From Chimonanthus salicifolius (lineage: Eukaryota; Streptophyta; Magnoliopsida; Laurales; Calycanthaceae), in contig CM023540.1 in the NCBI GenBank assembly GCA_013350335.1, positions 18,047,828-18,111,827 of the forward strand: a stretch of DNA of 64,000 nt, written 5' to 3'. This document shows positions 59,001 through 64,000 of the stretch, one piece after another. The translations under genes and the position numbers were made by a program. How positions within the stretch are numbered: the first letter of the stretch is position 1; each line of letters begins with the position of its first letter. The notes under the pieces are model-generated. The model saw only the letters and a list, made by a program, of their open reading frames with translations. It did not search any database and was not told the DNA's origin.

Positions 59001-62000
59001 TTTTGCCTCCTCAGAACCATTATGGATGGTTTGCGATAATCATATTGCCGTCAACATTGCATCCAATCTTGTGTTCCATGAGCGCATAAAGGATCTTTTT
59101 AGTGATTTCCACTTCTTCGCCATTACATTACTGTGGGTCATATTCTCACTCCTTATTTGCAATCCAATGATCAACTTGCTGATATGCTCACCAAAGCCAT
59201 TTCTCGATCACATTTGGGCTCACTCGATATCTTCATACTAACTTAAAGGAGAGTGTTGTAGGATATGATGTATCACATTTTACACATGTGTTGACTTTTA
59301 GATATCGTTAATTGTAAATGATCTCTCTTTCCTTTTCCTGGCCTTGATTGGCTCCATGTACTCTTTATATACATGTATCCTCTTTTGTTAGAAATACAAC
59401 AAAAACAATACATGAGAGAACTGTCTCTCTCAATCTTCCTTCTTACAGTGCTTTCTTTTCTTCTCTTTATTTTTTCATTCTAACAGTTAATACATCTTAT
59501 ATGATCAAGTTCCCTAGTCCTCCTTCTATTTATCTTAGTAAACTTATATATTCCCTCTTCTTACACCCAAATTGAGAATAAAACTTGCCATACACTTCCT
59601 ACTTGCATTTGCTCAGAGCTTTTATGGCAACATTTCTTGCTAACTTGTAACTTTCTAGGTCTTTCTGTCTTACGTATTTTCTAAAAAGTCCTTTTTACTA
59701 ATAGCCATTTGGACATTGGATTCCACTACCATGTTTTTTTTTTTTTTGAAAGGTCACTACCATGTTTCTATGTGCGTCTGTCTCCTATTTCCTTTAGACT
59801 CTCTTACTATATCTTTAGGTACTTGTTTTATACAGCTAACCATACCATCCCACATCTCATTTGGGGTTACAATTTTCCAACACAATAATGGCCCTGCAAC
59901 AACAAATGACTTATGAAACCAAGAAATCCAAACAATTACAACTTTCTAACACAATAAATCAATAAGGTACAGAGGAATTCATCTAGCTGGGCATTCACAA
60001 GCAGACTTCTCTACGTAAGTCACCATTTGCCAATGGGACATGCTTATGAGATATATATTATCAATACAAATAGAAGAATCAGATTTGGAAAAGCAAAAAT
60101 GAGTGGCATACCACATTATCACTTCCTCTAAGTCTTCCCAATGGAGAATCTTTTGGAAGCTCATAAAGGCCAACTTCACACCTGCAAGCAAAGAGATGTC
60201 AATGGATGCTTACCAGCAAGTAGCTGCTCTCACATAAATCATACAAGAGTCACAACCATCTGAATCAGAGCTGAACATAGAACTTAGATTATGTGTGCAA
60301 TTTATAAGGGCAAAATTCCTAGAATTGAGCAAAAGAAATTTGTGAAATGAAGGAATGGATACCAAAACAAAGAGGAAGGATTGGAGATTTCAAACTGTTT
60401 AGTCATGTAGATAGATTATCACACAATAATGTATTAATAAATAAACTGCTAGTACAACTTGAATACCTTGAGCCCTCAATTATACATACATATCGAAGAA
60501 CATTGCCATTTGAAGCAGCTACTTTAACTCTCTCTTCAATGTCATTATCAAGAGATGGAAGCCCCTTGTTCAGAAAGTCTTCAGAAGACATTGCATTGGG
60601 TCCCATTGCATCAGGGTACAGGCTGTCAACCTGAAAGCTCAGAAATAACAATAAAGCAAATTTTGAACGCCTTCCCCCCACATCAGACAAAAATGGAGCA
60701 GAAATTACAGATTGCTGAGTAAAAACCTTTATGCAGTCTAAGTTGATACGCAATCCAAGAAGTCGAGCAAGGATCAAGGCCTGAATAGGTAACCATGAAC
60801 ATCTTGTTAGAAATAATTTCCTTAATTAAAAAGGTTGCATATGAAAAAGACAAGGATTGAATAATCTGTTATCCCTTCAAACCACACATACGCTGAGTCA
60901 AAACAGCGATCTCGATTAAGCGATTGATTTTAAGGGTTTTTAAGAAAGAGGAGAGGGGACTGGGAGTTTTGAATCGAAAATTATAACTCAGAAAACTAGC
61001 TCAAGTAGAACAGATACTGACTTTGACGATAAGACAGATTATCTGGATTATTTCAATTCAACCCTGTTGCTTTAAGAACAAGCAGTGACAACATAAGAAT
61101 GCAACCATCTTGATCAGACTCAGAAGTCATCTGATGCACTGATGTAGACATGGATAAATGACCCTCTGAGAATATACGACATGCACATAATATTATAATA
61201 CCATGAGAAATTGGTAGGTGTTTAGAAGATAATGAACACAAATAAAACAGGGTACCACTAAATACACATCAGGTAACTGTAGCAACCCAGTATAAGACCC
61301 TAACATTAATAAAGAATCTAGGACATGTTCAAACCTTTCTCGCCACATCCATCCCACTAAGGTCATCACGTGGATCTGTAAGACGTAAAAAATAGTAAAC
61401 ACTTAAAAAATGTACATTTTTTTCCTCTTACAAAATCTGACAGCTCTTGAAAATAGATGCTAACAAATAAGGACAACTCAAAACTCAACTTCATGCCTAA
61501 AAACAGGAAATATTGAGAATAAATGGCACAAAATGGGATTCGGGACTGTTAGTTCTGATTGTAGTCCATTGAAATTAACATCATTATTATCAGTTCAGCT
61601 GTTGGTAGAGAAAATAAAAATGATCTGAGCCTTTAACTGGAAGGTTATCAAGCTCAAGCATGGGTGATAAAGAATAATATTTATAAAAACAGGTAAGTTA
61701 ACTAATATAACCATGTAATACTCAATTGAAATAGGAAAATTAAGGTTCTTTTGCAGTGGATTCTTTTTAAATTAAAACCTTTTTCACATAAGGGAAACAT
61801 TAAAAATAGCCCCAATGGGTGAGAATACGAGGGACATCCATTTGAGATGGTTTAGACATGTACGTAGAAGATTGGAAACAGCCCTGTATGAAAAATTGAA
61901 GGTATACTAGTAGAAGGAACAAGGAGAGAAGCCATTCAAAACCTAGATTGAAAGGTAAATAAGGATATAATGGATTTTGGAATAATGGAGGATATGATTT

Positions 62001-63473
62001 CTGATTAAGTAGAACAAAAGAGTAGAACTCGAAGCCAACCTAAATAGATAGGATTAGTGGATATGATGACGATGATGACAACCACCAATAAAAAAAATAT
62101 ACAGAAATTGGGCCACACAATATAATAGATTATACAGCAGTGAACCTACTTCTAAAGCTAATCGTCTGCTCAACCAGCAACATAGTTCTTCAGATCACTA
62201 TGATTCTTTCTGTTAAATCTTTCCTTCTTTGTCTCTTCCCTTTCTTCTAAATTTTTGAGCAACAATTAATAATTTCTGTCATTTTGTCATCAACTTTACT
62301 TAAAAGAGAAAAAGAATATCAATATCACACTATGATATAAAAAGTTCCTTCTCTAAGTTTTCTTTCAAACATTAGACAGAGAACAAGGCATCGCAACGTT
62401 ATAAACAAAAATTAATGATATAAAGATATAGAACACAAGGGCAGGTGGGGGAAGAACAGCCCTCAGCCTCCTGCCTAACCACTCTTCAAACAAGAAAAAT
62501 AATCATTGGATAATCCTCTTTTATCTAGAAGTATGAATTGAATCCACATTTTTTTTTAAGACCGAATCCACATTTACTTTTATTTTCTACCAACCATATA
62601 CAGACCAACAGAAAACAAAAAAAATCACCAAAGCTTGACAGGAAACACAAGGGAATCTTATTACATATTGCTCCAATCATAAAGATCTTCAAATTAAAAC
62701 AATCATCTAAGTTTACTTACAAAACTGAGAGAACAATTCCAATAGATTCATTTAAATAAGAGGCAAATCAAAACTATCAAATCATTATGTTGACAGTAGA
62801 TCTCTTACAAAACCAATGCATATGCGCCAATGAAAACCGACTAAGCAAGAATACTATGCCAACCTGGTTCCGTATACCCAAGGCCTTTAGCTGCGCGAAC
62901 AACCTGACTGAATGACTTTCCATCTTCTAATTCACTCATTACATAACCTAGCGTACCTATTGCACATTTTGATAGGAGAAGGCATAAGAACTTAAATAGA
63001 AAGTGGTTCTGTCCAACAAGGTTGCTGAGCCTACAGGCACTTCAATACTGGACACATTCATCGATCAGGTGAAAATGTTAGCAAGATCCAAGATGTACAC
63101 CGCTGGTGCTTCCGTGGCCAGCCTTTTGTCAAGTGATCAAATGTGCATGTTCAGATTCTGAAATGTTTTTTGGGTAAATATGGGATCCAACAAATAAGCC
63201 ATGTGGCCTTTTGATTTCTACATAATGGGCCCACTATTGAGACCCTTGGACCATGTGCACATATTGCAAATGTATCTTTAAATAGATATCTGATGGAGGT
63301 GCTAATAGTGCTAGCAATGTGCTTCTTGAACCACCAATATAAAAAAAAAACTTAGTTCTTATCAAATAACAGAAGAAAGTAATACCACTTAAACTTCCAA
63401 TAATACGGTGGATAGGGTCTCCAGATGCAATTATACGATTTAAGGATGTTATCACAGGAAGACCAGCTCCAAC
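54068..63473 (-). CDS. Homoserine dehydrogenase, 3' seven exons (5' end outside the window)
   Basis: Catalyses NAD(P)H-dependent interconversion of aspartate semialdehyde and homoserine, leading to Thr, Met and Ile. Exons, all in phase with GT..AG introns: 63386-63473, 62864-62956, 61335-61375, 60727-60780, 60467-60630, 60112-60181 and 54068-54238 with the stop (681 bp). The first reads [15 protein letters not shown]. Joining exons 2 and 3 gives the homoserine dehydrogenase signature around [19 protein letters not shown], including the conserved Lys. The last has [20 protein letters not shown] and ends after FPWDNEL with a short basic tail. It resembles plant monofunctional enzymes such as Arabidopsis At5g21060; whether an aspartokinase domain precedes it cannot be seen, but the C-terminus fits the monofunctional type. 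The N-terminal NAD(P)-binding exons lie beyond 64000. Confidence 0.92.
54760..55115. repeat. Tandem duplication (~175 bp x 2) in the last intron of homoserine dehydrogenase
   Basis: Two adjacent copies share GATGTGTCTCAGAGGAAA/GATGCGTCTTAGAGGAAA, CATCAAACTCACAA, GGCTCAATTCACACAT, GAACAATTGCCATTTAGGTC and TTTCAAGATCTAC. Moderate divergence. Confidence 0.8.
55565..55710. repeat. Imperfect inverted repeat (about 40-base arms)
   Basis: The left arm has TTTGAGCTCAAAACTCAATT and CCAACTTGATCT, the right arm AGATCAAGTGG and AATTGAGTTTTGAGCTTAAA. The loop region holds a further GGTGATT/AGTCACC pairing. A small MITE or hairpin remnant in the intron. Confidence 0.65.
55740..55923 (+). mobile_element. 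5'-truncated LINE 3' end
   Basis: Reads like a plant L1 3' UTR: TTTTGGGGGGCCTGTCTTGT, TTGTATTCCTTTG, TTTTTAATGAATTCCC, then an A8 tail at 55916-55923. It abuts the copia gag remnant that follows. Confidence 0.55.
55963..56028. repeat. (TC)33 microsatellite
   Basis: An uninterrupted run of 66 bases of TC, positioned inside the gag part of the copia remnant. Confidence 0.95.
59254..59485 (+). repeat. 3' LTR of the copia remnant
   Basis: A 232-bp block from TGTTGTAGGATATG to CATTCTAACA, with TGTT/AACA ends, directly after the purine tract. It contains a TATATA-type box (CTTTATATACATG at about 59362). No matching 5' LTR is found upstream. Confidence 0.65.
59724..59764 (-). repeat. Ultra-short retroposition scar with target duplication
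   Basis: CACTACCATG occurs at 59724-59733 and 59755-59764, flanking a T-tract and GAAAGGT. Read on the minus strand this is about six bases followed by an A-tail between direct repeats, as expected of an extremely 5'-truncated LINE-type insertion. Confidence 0.6.
60782..61334. other. Intron of homoserine dehydrogenase
   Basis: Between exons 61335-61375 and 60727-60780. No embedded element recognised. Confidence 0.7.
61376..62863. other. Intron of homoserine dehydrogenase
   Basis: AT-rich, with a short retroposition scar at 62540-62574. About 61800-62080 contains TGGGTGAGAATACGAGGGAC, GGTTTAGACATGTACGTAGA and CCTAAATAGATAGGATTAGT, which resembles an old fragment of reverse-transcriptase-encoding repeat DNA, but no open frame remains. 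Confidence 0.5.
62540..62574 (-). repeat. Ultra-short retroposition scar with target duplication
   Basis: GAATCCACATT at 62540-62550 is repeated at 62564-62574. Between them are only a T-tract and AAGACC. Same structure as the scar at 59724. Confidence 0.6.
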
Positions 63474-63635
63474 CTAGCAACAATAAGAAAAGGAAGAAAA
63501 ATGAGCACAATATCAATATATTGTCTCAAAAAAAAAAAAAAAATCATTTAGAAAACATAGATGAAATGATCCATTTGTTAATGGTGGTGAGCCAAGACCT
63601 GCATGAAAAGCTCAAGAAAACTGGGGTTTAGGCTT

Positions 63636-64000
63636 TTTTTTTTTTTAAACATCAACGATTAAATTTCATTAAAACAAGAAAGGAGTACATAAGAAGGATT
63701 TGAGTATAGGAGATATATACTCAAAGTGAAGAATAAGAAAAAGATATGAAGAAAGCCATAAAATTAAAAAGAAAAAAGAAAATCAAAGATACATAAAAAA
63801 ATCCACCCCAAACTGAAATCACCGAAGGTCCGAATCTCTAACTCCCAACGTTGGCAAGAGGGAAGAGTACCAAAGCCAGTGTTTGAAGATGAACACCAGC
63901 TTTCGCCAAGAAGTCCGCAATACAGTTTGTTGAACGAGGCGTATGAGTGAAAATGATGTTATCCCTATTGCACAAGCTCCAGATGTCCCTAGCAATACAA
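63636..64000 (-). mobile_element. 3' end of a second L1-type LINE, running off the right edge
   Basis: A T-tract at about 63636-63648 is the A-tail on the minus strand, preceded by a 3' UTR and, at 63885-64000, an RNase H C-terminal part: ARDIWSLCNRDNIIFTHTPR and STNCIADFLAKA. This matches the (VPRxxN..AD.LAK) end of plant LINE ORF2. It probably sits in the next upstream intron of homoserine dehydrogenase, in the same orientation as the gene. Confidence 0.8.

Larger units (their letters stand above)
55924..59485 (+). mobile_element. Ty1/copia remnant, antisense in the last intron of homoserine dehydrogenase
   Basis: Domains in copia order with many stops and frameshifts: the end of a gag knuckle ([12 protein letters not shown], about 55924-55963), protease ([13 protein letters not shown] at about 56221), GAG-pre-integrase ([12 protein letters not shown]), integrase ([22 protein letters not shown]), reverse transcriptase ([43 protein letters not shown]) and RNase H ([21 protein letters not shown]). 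A purine tract AAAGGAGAG and a 3' LTR close it. The 5' LTR and most of gag are missing. Confidence 0.9.

Overview
This is nuclear DNA from a flowering plant. The coding exons have GT..AG introns, the proteins are plant-type (TOM40, a chloroplast DnaJ20-like J-protein, a plant homoserine dehydrogenase), and the transposon set is typical of plants: an L1-type LINE, a Tekay-like Ty3/gypsy element, Ty1/copia, TRIMs, hAT and MULE derivatives and tRNA-derived SINEs. The very long introns and dense decayed transposons suggest a medium or large genome. The species cannot be determined from the sequence.

Layout: (1) 1-11.95 kb holds the 5' half of TOM40 on the minus strand. Exon 1 (11561-11744) is separated from exon 2 (2508-2589) by an intron of about 9 kb that carries an almost full-length but dead LINE (about 2979-9404) and a MULE derivative (9449-10424, 10-bp target duplication). 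Exons 2-5 lie at 1338-2589 and the gene runs off the left edge. (2) 12-17 kb is AT-rich with a SINE and a probable solo LTR. (3) 17.2-23.8 kb is one copy of a duplicated segment. It carries a complete TRIM, a MITE, an internal tandem duplication and an intronless DnaJ20-like gene (22963-23508, minus). (4) 24-31.7 kb has no recognised gene but holds several related long palindromes (foldback elements), SINEs, a 5-copy minisatellite and a TRIM LTR remnant. (5) 31.9-33.8 kb is a further partial copy of the duplicated segment, interrupted by a hAT derivative that itself contains a TRIM. (6) 35.2-43 kb is a truncated, mutated gypsy element on the minus strand with a 3.2-kb LTR and an unexpected zinc-knuckle ORF ahead of gag. 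(7) 44.5-50.95 kb is the inverted partner of region 3, carrying the second DnaJ20-like gene (50056-50613, plus). (8) 54.07-63.47 kb holds the seven 3' exons of a homoserine dehydrogenase gene (minus). Its 5.9-kb last intron contains a copia remnant and a LINE 3' end. A second LINE begins at 63.64 kb and runs off the right edge.

The four host genes (TOM40, two J-proteins, homoserine dehydrogenase) are not functionally linked as far as the sequence shows. I found no CRISPR array, operon-like system or clearly novel enzyme cassette. The best candidates for undescribed structure are the foldback family at 24-31 kb and the gypsy leader ORF with zinc knuckles.
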